DNA of 64,000 bases from Zonotrichia leucophrys gambelii. Taxonomy: Eukaryota > Chordata > Aves > Passeriformes > Passerellidae. A program made the translations under genes and the position numbers. The notes under the pieces were generated by a model, which saw only the letters and a list, made by a program, of their open reading frames with translations, did not search any database and was not told where the DNA came from. The DNA lies in contig NC_088178.1 of NCBI RefSeq assembly GCF_028769735.1, positions 29,489,357 through 29,553,356 of the forward strand, in the 5' to 3' direction. Below are positions 22,206-32,790 of the stretch, piece after piece (position 1 is the stretch's first letter; each line of letters starts with the position of its first letter).

Positions 22206-23194
22206 ATGGGAATCCATGGCAGGATGGATTGGCAAAGTGGGTGTCTGGATTAGATTCCAGGGGATTATTTGGGAGAACCAAGAAGTTACAGAGCAATATT
22301 TTGGATTTCTTTTCCGTATTTGTCGTTGTATAAAAATCAGATTTTTGTTGAAAGTCTGAGCATCATCTGCCACATCCACAGGTTTTATTTGTTTCCACCA
22401 GAAATGGAGATTCCACCCCTGCCCTGGGCTGGAAAAGCCTTTCCAGGAGGGAATATTCCCTGCCCCATCTCTGTATTTAACACAAAACCTTTTCTCATCA
22501 AGATATACAAAATTTTTGGAGTTTTCCCATCAGCTTCTCCTTTCTCTGGAGTCACCCTGGAGGTCTCTGCCTGTGAGGAATAAATTGAATTTTGGTGGTA
22601 ATATATTACAAATACCTTCTGTAATCTAGAGCTGTGAAATGAGGAAATAATCACAATTAATACAGATTGCTCTGACATATGGGATTACTCACTCTGGATA
22701 TATAGAAGGCATTTCAGTGTTCTCTGGGAATAAATCAGGCACAATCCCAAGTTGCTAAGCAAATTCCCTTCTTACATCACACCCTGGTGGCTTATATAAT
22801 TTGATAATAAAATCTAAATGATATAAATTTATAATGGATTTATAAATATCAATTTATTCCCAGTTACTAGGAGGGAACAGCAGAAATACCTGGAAGAAAA
22901 AAAGGGCATCACAGCGTGGCACGAAGTTGTATTTTTTGGCAGATAAATTGTGTTTTGTGGGGGATTTAATATGGAAAAAACTGTTCCAAATCCAGTTTCA
23001 GGGAACACCTTGGAAAGCTCAGCTCGAACAGAGGCAGGGCCTGCCTGTATGGGGGATTAATTCAGGGTGAGCAACCACTCCCAGGGAATATTTCCTAAAG
23101 ATGCAATTGATTTTTTAAGGACTCATCTGGAAATTATTCTTGGTTTTCTTAGCCTTGTTGAGATTCTGGGTGTTTTAACACTGGAAAACTTGTG
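22206..23194. other. Intronic sequence, no gene seen
   Basis: AT-leaning unique sequence; nothing recognised. Confidence 0.5.
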
Positions 23195-23283
23195 GTTTAG
23201 TTCAGTTTTTGGTTGGTTTAGTTCAACTTTTGGTTGGTTAAATTCAACTTTTGGTTGGTTTTGTTCAGTTTTTCATTGGTTTC
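23195..23283 (+). repeat. Short outlier of the T-rich sub-repeat
   Basis: Four copies of 'ttcagtttttggttggttt' or its 'ttcaacttttggttggtt' variant. The motif is the same as the sub-repeat inside the 21.5-22.2-kb array, about 1 kb away. Confidence 0.85.
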
Positions 23284-23800
23284 CCAACCAAAAATTCCCT
23301 TCCCCAAAAATTCCAGGCCCCCCAAATCTGTGGGAATGGAAATCCAGACTGGATAATTTCAAGCTATCTTTGATATCTTTGACAATTTGATAATTTCAAA
23401 TTGTCTTTTTTTTGTTAAACATAAAACAACCCCATCTCTCAACAGGAATCTAAATAACAGTGGATTGTTATTAATTTTTTTTGCCTCTCGAACATGGGGA
23501 ATTTGTCATTTAAACCTGTAATTAGGGATGGATTCCTGCTTCTCTTGCTGCAGGAAACTTTCAGGGAAGCAGAAGGAGAATCCTTAAACATGTAATTTAT
23601 TTCCAGTTTTCTGTTGTGGAGCCATCCTTTAGCAGCAGATGCAAAGGCAGGTGGTTTTGGGGGAGATTTTTTCCCTTAAAAATTGACCATCTGAACGCCA
23701 CGAAACCTTCTGCTTTTGGGCTGGAAAGATTTTCCTGGGATTTGTTCTGCCTTCTGTTAAAAGGAGATGGTTAAGGGAGGGTTGGAGATTTTTTTATTCT
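23284..23800. other. Intronic sequence, no gene seen
   Basis: Unique sequence; nothing recognised. Confidence 0.5.
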
Positions 23801-23885
23801 ATAGAATTCCAGACTGGTTTGGGCTGGGAGGGATTTTTAGGGATTCCATTGTGCCGGGGTGCTCCAGGCCCCATCCAGCCTGGCC
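23801..23885 (-). mobile_element. CR1 LINE 3'-end fragment
   Basis: 'agactggtttgggctgggag' and then 'gccccatccagcctggcctt' follow the reverse-complement CR1 consensus in order. Confidence 0.75.
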
Positions 23886-24440
23886 TTATCTCTGGGAAAC
23901 CTCAGCATCCCCTCAGATGCTTCCCAAAATGTCTTTGTGTTCCATTTTTGTCCTGTTAAACCCCAGCTTTGGTTTGGGTGTTCTGGAGATGTGGCTGATC
24001 CAGCGCAGCTCAAATCCCAATGGTGAATTCCTATTTTTCAGGTGAAAGCACCTTTTTAATCCCCAGCCTGGCTTTCTCTCTGGGAAACCTCAGCATCCCC
24101 TCAGATGCTTCCTAAAATGTCTTTGCTGTTCCATTTTTGTCCTGTTAAACCCCGGCTTTGGTTTGGGTGTTCTGGAGATGTGGCTGATCCAGCACAGCTC
24201 AAATCCCAATGGTGAATTCCTGTTTTTCAGGTGAAAGCACCATTTTAATCCCCAGCCTGGCTTTATCTCTGGGAAACCTCAGCATCCCCTCAGAGCAAGG
24301 GATGATGCTTCCCAAAATGTCTTTGTGTTCCATTTTTGTCCTGTTAAACCCCGGCTTTGGTTTGGGTGTTCTGGAGATGTGGCTGATCCAGCACAGCTCA
24401 AATCCCAATGGTGAATTCCTGTTTTTCAGGTTTTTAATCC
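23880..24440 (+). repeat. About 180-195-bp tandem triplication containing CR1-derived sequence
   Basis: Three copies carry 'ctctgggaaacctcagcatc', 'aaaatgtctttgtgttccat', 'ccggctttggtttgggtgtt' and 'ggtgaattcctgtttttcag'. They are near-identical; the third has a short insertion (agcaagggatg). The first copy joins the CR1 fragment at about 23885. Confidence 0.93.
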
Positions 24441-24818
24441 CCAGGGTTGGGTGGGATGGTTAAAATGCCAGTGTGGGGTTTAGGTCAGGCCTGGAAGCAG
24501 ATTTGCTGCTTCTCTGAGAGAGCTAAAGTGAAACTGGGACTGGGATGGAGTGGAATTAACCAGGACTGGTCCAGTTCTGGAATTAGTGGCAGTCACCTGG
24601 GACGGGCACAGGGCATCTCTTGGATGCGATGGAAGGGAAATAAGGGAAAATATTAATTCTATTTTGTTTTATTTCCTCTCATGTCAGCCCCTCCCCTGCT
24701 CCTCTCCTTTCTTTTCCCTGTTTCTGCACTCCTGTTGTGTCTCCAGAGCTGCTCCATCCCTGCAGAGGTTCCATGGACAAAGGGGTTTGTGCACAAAGGG
24801 CTCTTTGTGGGTCCCCAG
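24441..24818. other. Intronic spacer
   Basis: Unique sequence; nothing recognised. Confidence 0.5.
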
Positions 24819-25079
24819 CACAGAGGGGTCTGTGCCACAAACACATCCTTCCCTGCAGCCCCTGGGATTTCACAGAGGGGTCTGTGCCACAAACACATCC
24901 TTCCCTGCAGCCCCTGGGATTTCACAGAGGGGTCTGTGCCACAAACACACCCTTCCCTGCAGCCCCTGGGATTTCACAGAGGGGTCTGTGCCACAAACAC
25001 ACCCTTCCCTGCAGCCCCTGGGATTTCACAGAGGGGTCTGTGCCACAAACACATCCTTCCCTGCAGCCCCTGGGATTTC
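24819..25079 (+). repeat. 52-bp minisatellite, five copies
   Basis: The unit is cacagaggggtctgtgccac, aaacacatccttccctgcag, cccctgggattt. It starts exactly every 52 bases at 24819, 24871, 24923, 24975 and 25027, and the copies are nearly identical, suggesting recent expansion. Confidence 0.95.
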
Positions 25080-27136
25080 AGGGGATGTTTCCCAGCTTTC
25101 CCCATCCCTGCCTCCTCCTCCTCCTCCCTTTCCCCACAGCCACTGCTCTCACTCCAAGCCTCGCTGTCTCTCCTTATCCTGACATTTCAATCCCCTTCCA
25201 GTTCCACACGCCAGCCTCATTCCCTGCCTGCTTCCCTCCTCCAGCTCCCAGCTCCTTGATGTTTTCCTTGTCTTGCTCCAGACATTTCTCCCTCTGATCC
25301 CTTTTCCCCGTCTCTGCCGGGGTTGCTGTGATTTATTCCTGGTGCTGCCTCATCCTGGCAGCTCCAGCTGCTGCCTCAGGGGCTGAGCTCGGGATCACAT
25401 CCCTGTCGCTGCTGTGACATTTCCACCGCAGATTTATTCTGTGCTCTGCTGCCGGCTCTGTAACCCAGTTATTTTCCAGTACAAATGACAATTCCTGTAT
25501 TCTCTGCGCTTTCATTCCTTCTTTTTTTTTTTTTTTTTATCTCTCCAGTCTCCGTGTTGGTTTATTGCAAGAAAAAGTTGTTATTTTGTAGGGTTTTCTC
25601 CTGCCTTAGCTTGGTTTGCTTTTCCTCAAATTCTCGTTTTCCCACCCTTTCCCAAACCCAGACATTCCTCCCTTTTATTTCCTACTGGGAATGAGCTTTG
25701 GCTGATCTCCCTGCCTCCTCTCCAGGCTCATGTTCATCTCTCCCAGAGCTAATGGAGCTGGTTGGCTCCTGGAATTTCTCTCCTGGAATTCCATCATGGA
25801 TCCTTTCCCAACCCATTTGGCAGAAATCCACCTTAAGTAGGGACGGTGCTGTGAGATCCCATCATGTCCTGCCCCAATAATGGGCTTTTTTTCCCCATCA
25901 AATGTGGTCTAATTTTAGTCCAAAAGGGATTTTAAGGGGTTGAATCCTCCCTTGTGCATCCTCAGCTTTTATAAATGTTTGGAATTGTCCATCTCTCCTG
26001 ACCTTTCCAATCCTGGGCCTGATTTGTGCCAAGGAAATGCTGCTCTGTGTGAGGGACCTTGCAAGTAATTCCAGAACTAATGGAGGAACAGCCCCTGTTG
26101 CTCCAGGAGCACATGGATATTCCGTGGATTAAATAAAAATTACTGAGCAGAAATTAAACCACACAGAGGGGATCTGTGATTTTTGTTTTGTAAAGAAAAA
26201 ATCTTAATTTTCAGATTGTTTGGAAGTTTAATAAAGATTTTATTTTTCCTGTTAAAGGGGGAATTCTATCAGCCAGGATTTCTGGAAAGGAGACTTTGTA
26301 CTTGATTAAAAATATGTTTTCCCCTGGGTTCCCTTGCTTGGAAAAAGAAGCCCAAGCAGCAGCAGCAAAGCACAGTCCCTTGAAATAATTTCTCTAATTA
26401 ATTTGCTGTGGGGCTGGTGGAACCTTTTTGGGATGCCCTGGGGATGGATGGAACAGGGGCTGGAGAAAGAGAGGGGAATTCCTGGCTGTTTTTATCTCAA
26501 TGTGCTCTGAGCAAGAATTTTCCAATTGCTCTGCCCCTGGCTGAAAGTGCTGTGAGAAGTCAGCTAAAAGCTTTTCCTTTGCTACTGGATTGTGTAGGAC
26601 ACGCCAGAATTCCCTTTTCCCTGGTGTTTTACTGCATCCTGGCTATCAGCACTGGGAACAGGTGAATAATGGTGCTGCCGAGGAAGAAAGATGTGTTCTG
26701 GTTGCTTAGCAATTGCTCTCAGCACACTCAGGATCAGCTTTTGATGAGGAGTTGCAGCCTTGGAAATGTTGTTTCCCACCCTATCAGTTATTTTAATCAA
26801 ATATATTGAAACTTCAGCACTTCCAGACTCTTCAGCGAGTTGGGGAGCGGGGATGGAATCTCACCCAAATGCACTTAAACTTCTGAAAGTTTCCTTAATT
26901 GTCCTTTTTCTTCCAAGTGGTCTCATTTTCCTGCCAGGCAGGAATCATCTTTTTCAATCATCTTTTCCGCCTCCTCAACAATTCCTTCATATTTCTGCTC
27001 CCTGTTCTGATGGAATTGTTATCTTGGGCTGCAGGCAGTGATGTGTGGGGATGGACAGAGCAGTGCAGGGTGTTCTGGGTGTTCATTTGTAAACCAGGGT
27101 CAGTCCAGGCTTGGGATGAACGGATGGGAACAGCCC
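25080..27136. other. Intronic sequence, no gene seen
   Basis: Unique sequence with a pyrimidine-rich stretch (25080-25330) and a poly-T tract (25519-25538). No RNA gene or exon was supported. Confidence 0.5.
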
Positions 27137-27142
27137 TGGGAG

Positions 27143-27761
27143 TGTCCGGTTATCTCGGCTGTTTGAGGGGCCTGGAAAGGCCCGGGGTGGCCTTGGGGCA
27201 GCCGCGTATCGAAGGACGAGAAGAGGCTTCAGTTCTTCTTTCGGTTTTTATGTTTATTAATTGTTTATCTAAAAGATTTTCTTTCAGCCCGACAGAGCTC
27301 TGCTCAGCAGCCAGCCATGAGCACACTGTGCTGCCCTCCGGGCGGTCACCTATCTTTATACCCATGGTTACGTGTACAATATTTATCATTTTTCCCCAAT
27401 ACCATTTATTCTTATTGCTGGGTGCACTCTCAGTAATAACCAATCCCAAAGTGCCACCATCACCACAGAAGATGGAGGAGAAGAAGAAGAAGAAGAAGGA
27501 CAGGACACGCCCCAATTCCTCCATCTTACTCCTCTAAACCCCCCTGTACAGAAATCCTAAACCCTGTGTCTCACTCTCTAATTAACCAATCCCTTCACCA
27601 TTCACCCCGGTGAAACCCTCCTGTCCTCATACAGGTGTCGTCTCCTGTGTAGGATCAAAGTCCAGCCCCCAGACACTTCTGGAACATTCCAGGACTCCCG
27701 AGCCCCCCAAGGGTGCTCTCGGTGGCCCGGCATCTCAGGACTCAGATCCTGAGATCCCACA
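27143..27761 (-). mobile_element. Solo endogenous retroviral LTR with 6-bp target-site duplication
   Basis: The 619-bp element begins TGTCCGG and ends CCCACA. It is flanked on both sides by the hexamer TGGGAG (27137-27142 and 27762-27767). A 6-bp duplication fits class II (ERVK-like) integration. Read on the minus strand it has an AATAAA polyadenylation signal (+ strand tttatt near 27250). No viral coding sequence accompanies it, so recombination between two LTRs has removed the interior. Confidence 0.9.
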
Positions 27762-27811
27762 TGGGAGAAGGGTTGGGGGTGATGGTGGGTGAGACTGGGC
27801 CGGATCTGCCC

Positions 27812-28300
27812 TGCTCAGGTGAGGCCCCACCTGCAGAGCTGCCCCAGGATCCCAACCCAGGAGGGACCTGGAGCTGCTGGAGAGATCCAGAGGAAGCCCT
27901 GGAGCTGCTGCAGGGCTGGAGCCCCTCTGGAGCCAGGCTGGGACACCTGGGGGTGCTCACCTGGAGAGGAGAAGGATCCAGGGAGAGCTCAGAGCCCTGG
28001 CAGGGCCTGCAGGGGCTCCAGGAGAGGGAGAGGGGCTGGGGACAGGGATGGAGGGACAGCACACAGGGAATGGCTGGAAGTGAAAGAAGGTAGATTGAGA
28101 TGTTGGGCTATTGGGAAGGAATTCCTGACTGGAATAGAATTCCCAGATTTGCTGTGGCTGCCCCTGGATCCCAGGCAGTGTCCCTGGACAGGGCTTGGAG
28201 CAGCCTGGGACAGTGGGAGGTGTCCCTGCCATGGCAGGGGTGGCACTGGGTGGGATTTAAGTTCCCACCCAAACCATTCCCAGATTCCATGACCCCCAGA
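27812..28300 (+). mobile_element. CR1 LINE, 5'-truncated, plus strand (copy A)
   Basis: Ordered CR1 landmarks are present: 'gtgaggccccacctgcagag', 'gacctggagctgctggagag', 'gctggagcccctctggagcc', 'cacctggagaggagaaggat', 'tggctgcccctggatcccag' and a 3' end with 'ttcccacccaaaccattccc'. It is about 480 bp long, non-coding, and nearly identical to the copy at 53160-53640. Confidence 0.88.
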
Positions 28301-28437
28301 AGCTCTGATGCCCTGGGTGCTCTCTATTCCCTGCAAACACAGGGAGTTCCTGGCAGGACTTTCAGATCCCAGCTTTCCTGCCAGTTAGCTCCAGTGTCTG
28401 CTTCTCACCTCCTCTTGGCTCATCCTGGAGTGAAGCA

Positions 28438-28982
28438 GTGTCTGGCCAGAATTCCAAGCTGTGAATCCCTGGAGAATTCGTGTCTGGCCAGAATTCCAAG
28501 CTGTACATCCCTGGAGAATTCGTGTCTGGCCAGAATTCCAAGCTGTAAATCCCCAGAGAATTCATGTCTGGCCAGAATTCCAAGCTGTACATCCCTGGAG
28601 AATTCGTGTCTGGCCAGAATTCCAAGCTGTGAATCCCTGGAGAATTCGTGTCTGGTCAGAATTCCAAGCTGTGAATCCCCGGAGAATTCATGTCTGGCCA
28701 GAATTCCAAGCTGTGAATCCCCAGAGAATTCATGTCTGGCCGGAATTCCAAGCTGTACATCCCTGGAGAATTCATGTCTGGCCAGAATTCCAAGCTGTAA
28801 ATCCCTGGAGAATTCATGTCTGGCCAGAATTCCAAGCTGTAAATCCCTGGAGAATTCGTGTCTGGCCAGAATTCCAAGCTGTGAATCCCTGGAGAATTCG
28901 TGTCTGGCCAGAATTCCAAGCTGTAAATCCCTGGAGAATTCATGTCTGGCCAGAATTCCAAGCTGTAAATCCCTGGAGAACT
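28438..28982 (+). repeat. 42-bp minisatellite, about 13 copies
   Basis: The unit is gaatccctggagaattcgtg, tctggccagaattccaagct, gt (42 bp). Because 42 is a multiple of 3, open frames through it repeat a perfect 14-residue block on both strands. There are no splice sites, start context or codon bias suggesting translation. Confidence 0.96.
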
Positions 28983-30590
28983 GGGAGATGTTGGCTGCAG
29001 GGTCCTGTGTGTGTGGAACACCAGGAGCTGGCAGCGTGAGGAGTGGGAGCTGGAACTGCAGGAGAGCTCTGCTGGGACCTTTCCCAGGGAATTTTGTCAG
29101 GGAAATGGGGATCTATTGGCACCAGGAGCTGGAAGGTGCTGGAAGCATCTCCTGTACTCAGAATCAGCCTCCAAAGTGCTCCGGGCCAGCTGAGCTTGGA
29201 GAAGCTCTGGCATTCCGATGATGGCACTTTGTGTTCCCTCTCCCCCTGCTTCCCCCAGGGAATGGAGCCTTTCTTCCTCCCCAGGCTCCTCTCCCTCCTC
29301 ATCCCCTCCGTTCTCTGCCCTCTCTCTGCCCATCTCAGCGCAGGACCTTGGCCAGGGGGCTGCCAGTTCATCACTGATTGATGGATGGCCAAAGGATGGG
29401 CAGCACTTCCTTAATGGGCACGTTGGAAAACAGTTTTATTGCTTTTGAAATGGGATTTCCCTCTGCTCTCCCTGCCCTTTGGAAAGCTTTAGGGAAGGGC
29501 ATGGAAATTTCTCCAATAGCAGCTGTATCCTCACAAACGCCCTCCAACATCTCATTACAGTTAGAAAGTTCATTTTTATTTCTGTTTGGAATTCCATTGA
29601 TTATCTCTCTTGGAAATTTCATTTTATATTTCTGTTAGGGATCCTATTTTTTTATGTCTGTTTGGAGTTCCAATTTTTTGTTGTTGTTGTTGTTTCTGTT
29701 TGGAATTCCAAATTTATTTCTGTTAGGAATTCCAGCTTCAAAGCATCTGTGTGGGTTTGATTCCCCCTTCAGCTCCCAGGCTCCCCTTGGCCTGTCCCTG
29801 CCTGTCAGTGCAGTAACAGATCCCAGCCTACCACAGCAGAATTCCTAAATCATCCAATATTCCCCTTGTGCTGCTGCCTGGAGCTCTCAGGATTGAATCC
29901 CACTGCAGTTCCAGTGCCCTCAGTGAGGCTTGGGCAGATATTTCGGTTTATTTTGGTTTTAAATAACTGGGAGTAGGGCACAGGGCGGGCAGGGTGGGGA
30001 AGTTCTCTATGGTGAGGCTTTGCTGGAAGCTGAGGAAGGCACGCTGGTGTTCCTGGCAAGAGTTTTGGGATATTTGATGGAAAACCCACTGGGCAGGGAT
30101 TTGCTGTGATTGATGCCTGCATGGTGCAACCAGAGTACTTTCCTTGTGTGCTCTCCCTGAGTCTTCCTCCTTTAAAAACATTTCTTGTATTTGCACTTTT
30201 GGTCACCTTATTTTAAAAAATCCCTCAGGGAATTATTGTGCTCTTACACTCTTGGTCTTTAACTTCTTTACCTGAATGTTGCTTTTTATCCTTGGAAAAG
30301 TAGAACTTGCTTTTATGATGTTTATAAGGAGATAAAATTCCTGGGGTTTTTTTCTGTTTTAAATACATAGACTCTAAAATTTACTGGAATTGGCAGGGCG
30401 CTGCCAGCTCCCCCATCCTTTGATTTGGCAGAGGTTGGGCACTTTGGCTCTGCATCCCAGGACGGTGGAGCCTTTCCATGGAGCAGGAATTCCCGCGTGC
30501 TTTGTTCCTGCAGAACAGAATCCCTTTGTTTTTGTTCCCTTTTAGCCTTTATCGCCGCTCTTATCGCTCTCCCATCCCTCCCATAGCCGG
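28983..30590. other. Intronic sequence upstream of the PDE4B3 promoter
   Basis: Mostly unique sequence. Between 29570 and 29730 short diverged repeats of 'tatttctgtttggaattcca' occur. No exon was recognised. Confidence 0.5.
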
Positions 30591-30759
30591 GGAGCAGCCT
30601 CGGGATGTTGGGCAGCTCCTTAAAATCTCCGCAGGGCAGGGCAGAGTCCGGCTGCCAAAATAACCCCGAGCCAATGAGCGCGGCCGGGGTGGAGCCAGCG
30701 CCGTGCGGGCAAAACAATTCTCAATGAGAGCCCGGCCTGGGAGCGCCGTGCCCGGGGCT

Positions 30760-31510
30760 GGTCCTGAAATCCCGGCTCTGATCGCTCGGGGAGGGCGGGA
30801 TGCTGGAGCAGAGCGCGATTCCCTGACTGATCCTGAAATCCCAGCTCTGTTGGCTCTTTGAGGGCGGGATGCTGGAGCAGAGCGCGATTCCCTGACTGAT
30901 CCTGAAATCCCAGCTCTGTTGGCTCTTTGAGGGCGGGATGCTGGAGCAGAGCGCGATTCCCTGACTGATCCCTGAAATCCCAGCGCTGTTGGCTCTTTGA
31001 GGGCGGGATGCTGGAGCAGAGCGCGATTCCCTGACTGATCCCTGAAATCCCAGCTCTGATCGCTCGGGGAGGGCGGGATGCTGGAGCAGAGCGCGATTCC
31101 CTGACTGATCCTGAAATCCCAGCGCTGTTGGTTCTTGGAGGGCGGGATGCTGGAGCAGAGCGCGATTCCCTGACTGATCCTGAAATCCCGGCTCTGATCG
31201 CTCGGGGAGGGCGGGATGCTGGAGCAGAGCGCGATTCCCTGACTGATCCTGAAATCCCAGCGCTGTTGGCTCGGGGAGGGCGGGATGCTGGAGCAGAGCG
31301 CGATTCCCTGACTGATCCCTGAAATCCCAGCGCTATTGGCCCAGGGAGGAGCCGGGATGCTGGAACAGAGCGCGATTCCCTGACCGATCCCTGAAATCCC
31401 AGCGCTGTTGGCTCTTTGAGGGCGGGATGCTGGAGCAGTGCGTGTTTCTCTGACTGATCCTGAAATCCCGCCGCTGTTCCCGCTCGGGGAGGGCGGGATG
31501 CTGGAGCAGA
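30760..31510 (+). repeat. 69-75-bp promoter-proximal minisatellite, about 10-11 copies
   Basis: The unit is tgatcctgaaatcccagctc, tgttggctctttgagggcgg, gatgctggagcagagcgcga, ttccctgac. Copies alternate 'tgttggctctttgag' with 'tgatcgctcggggag'. The last copy ends about 180 bases before the PDE4B3 start codon. Long minus-strand frames across it are artefacts. Confidence 0.96.
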
Positions 31511-31661
31511 GGCTGATGAATTTTTCATGAGCGGCCACAACAGCAGCAGCAGCGGGAGCATCCTCCCGGGAGGAGCCGGGGCTTTGTGGCGGCGCTGCCG
31601 GATCCCGCGGCCGCTTGCCCGGGCCGTGAGCGGGGGCAGCTCCGCGCTGGCCGCTCGGGGG

Positions 31662-31679
31662 ATGCGCGGCCGCCGCTGA
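31662..31679 (+). CDS. Putative upstream ORF in the PDE4B3 leader (MRGRR)
   Basis: ATG CGC GGC CGC CGC TGA lies in the same frame as the PDE4B3 start and stops 12 bases before it. It would be translated only if transcription starts upstream of 31662. Such very short arginine-rich upstream ORFs can limit initiation at the main ATG, but here that is inference. Confidence 0.4.
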   Translation: MRGRR

Positions 31680-31691
31680 GCGCCCGCAGCG

Positions 31692-31927
31692 ATGACGGCC
31701 AGGGAGCCTTCCCGGGAGCTCGGCACTGCCGAGGCCGAGGTGTACATCAGGACTTTCAAGGAGCAGATGCACCTGGAGCTGGAGCTGCCCAAGCTGCCCG
31801 GCAACAGACCCACGTCGCCAAAGATTTCTCCTCGCAGCTCGCCCAGGAACTCTCCCTGCTTTTTCAGAAAGTTGCTGGTGAATAAAAGCATCCGCCAGCG
31901 CCGTCGCTTCACGGTGGCGCACACATG
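31692..31927 (+). CDS. PDE4B: PDE4B isoform 3 (long form), first coding exon
   Basis: The ATG at 31692 (G at -3, A at +4; in-frame TGA 31677-31679) opens 78 codons plus TG before the donor GTAAGC at 31928. The protein begins MTAREPSREL and contains TFKEQMHLELELPKLPGNRP, SPKISPRSSPRNSPC and RQRRRFTVAHT. These are hallmarks of mammalian PDE4B3, and the SPRNSP...QRRFTVAHT block is shared with the PDE4D5 N-terminus. Length and phase equal the mammalian exon. It ends in the same phase as the PDE4B1-specific exon, so both join the same downstream exon that supplies Cys then the UCR1 region. The product is a long cAMP phosphodiesterase driven by its own promoter. Conservation is high in the centre; residues 5-18 are most diverged. 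Tandem arrays lie within 200 bases upstream and 280 bases downstream. Confidence 0.97.
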
Positions 31928-32200
31928 GTAAGCCGTGCCGGGTTTAAACTGGGGGTGAAACTGGGTTTAAAACCAGCGGAGCTGTGGTTTGAAGTGGGGA
32001 GAGGGAGCGCGGATCCTCGGTGGGCTCTGCCGGCGGGGAATGGAGCAGGAAAGCAGCCGGGGGATGCTGAGCGCGGCGCCTCGGCCCTCGTTCGGCCGCC
32101 GCTCTCCGGGAGGAATCCAGCCCTTTATTCCCGGGAACAAAGGCAGCAGCCGGCAACTTTGCCAGGCGCCGTGTGGAGCTCCGGGGCTCCACTGCAGAGC
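31928..32200 (+). other. CpG-rich start of the PDE4B3 intron
   Basis: GTAAGC donor followed by GC-rich sequence belonging to the same CpG island. No second coding exon was found. Confidence 0.7.
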
Positions 32201-32790
32201 CCAGGAATTCGGTGCAGAGCCCGGGAATTCATTTCATGACCTGTGAATGTATTTCGTAGCCCATTACTGCGTTTCAGAGCCGATGGAATTATTTCAGAGC
32301 TCATGAATTTATGACAGAGCCCAGAAATTGATCTCAGAGCCCATGATTTGATTTCAGAACACAGAAACTCATCTCAGAGCCCATGTATTGATTTCAGAAC
32401 CCAGAAATTCATCTCAGAGCCCATGTATTGATTTCAGAACCCAGAAACTCATCTCAGAGCCCATGTATTGATTTCAGAACCCAGGAATTCATCTCAGAGC
32501 CCATGAATCCATTCCAGAACCCAGGAATTTGCGTCAGAGCCCATCAATTTGTTTCAGGACCTGTGAATTCATTTCAGGACCCAAGAATTTATTTCAGAGC
32601 CTGTGAATTCATTTCAGAGCCCAGGTATTTATTTCTGAGCCCGCCAGTTCATCTCAGAGCCCACCAATTCATTTCAGGCCCTGTGAATTGATTCCAGGAC
32701 TCGTTCCTGAGCCCACGGATTCATCTCAGGACCCATGAATTCACCTCAGAACACATTTCAGAGCCCAGGAATTCATCTCAGAGCTCAGGA
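32195..32790 (+). repeat. About 20/40-bp array (ATTTCAGAGCCCATGAATTC type)
   Basis: A roughly 20-bp unit 'atttcagagcccatgaattc' repeats about 28 times. Around 32330-32490 it forms a cleaner 40-bp dimer with 'gatttcagaacccagaaatt'. The array begins within the GC-rich 3' flank of the PDE4B3 exon. Confidence 0.92.

Larger units (their letters stand above)
30591..31691 (+). promoter_or_regulatory. PDE4B: CpG-rich promoter and leader region of PDE4B3
   Basis: CpG density rises sharply from about 30590 and stays high to about 32200, centred on the PDE4B3 start exon. A CCAAT box lies at 30673-30677. The stretch just upstream of the start codon (31540-31690) is over-rich in G and C with no TATA box, typical of a CpG-island promoter. 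About 750 bp of the region is a 69-75-bp tandem array. The transcription start cannot be placed from sequence alone. Confidence 0.75.

Noticed and set aside
28100..29221. 373-residue frame with perfect 14-residue repeats, resembling a secreted repeat protein
   Set aside because: The 42-bp DNA unit forces periodic open frames on both strands. The frame begins inside a CR1 element and has no signal peptide or splice support.
30561..31924. Minus-strand frames of 434-453 residues opposite PDE4B3
   Set aside because: Shadow of the GC-rich promoter array and of the PDE4B3 exon itself.
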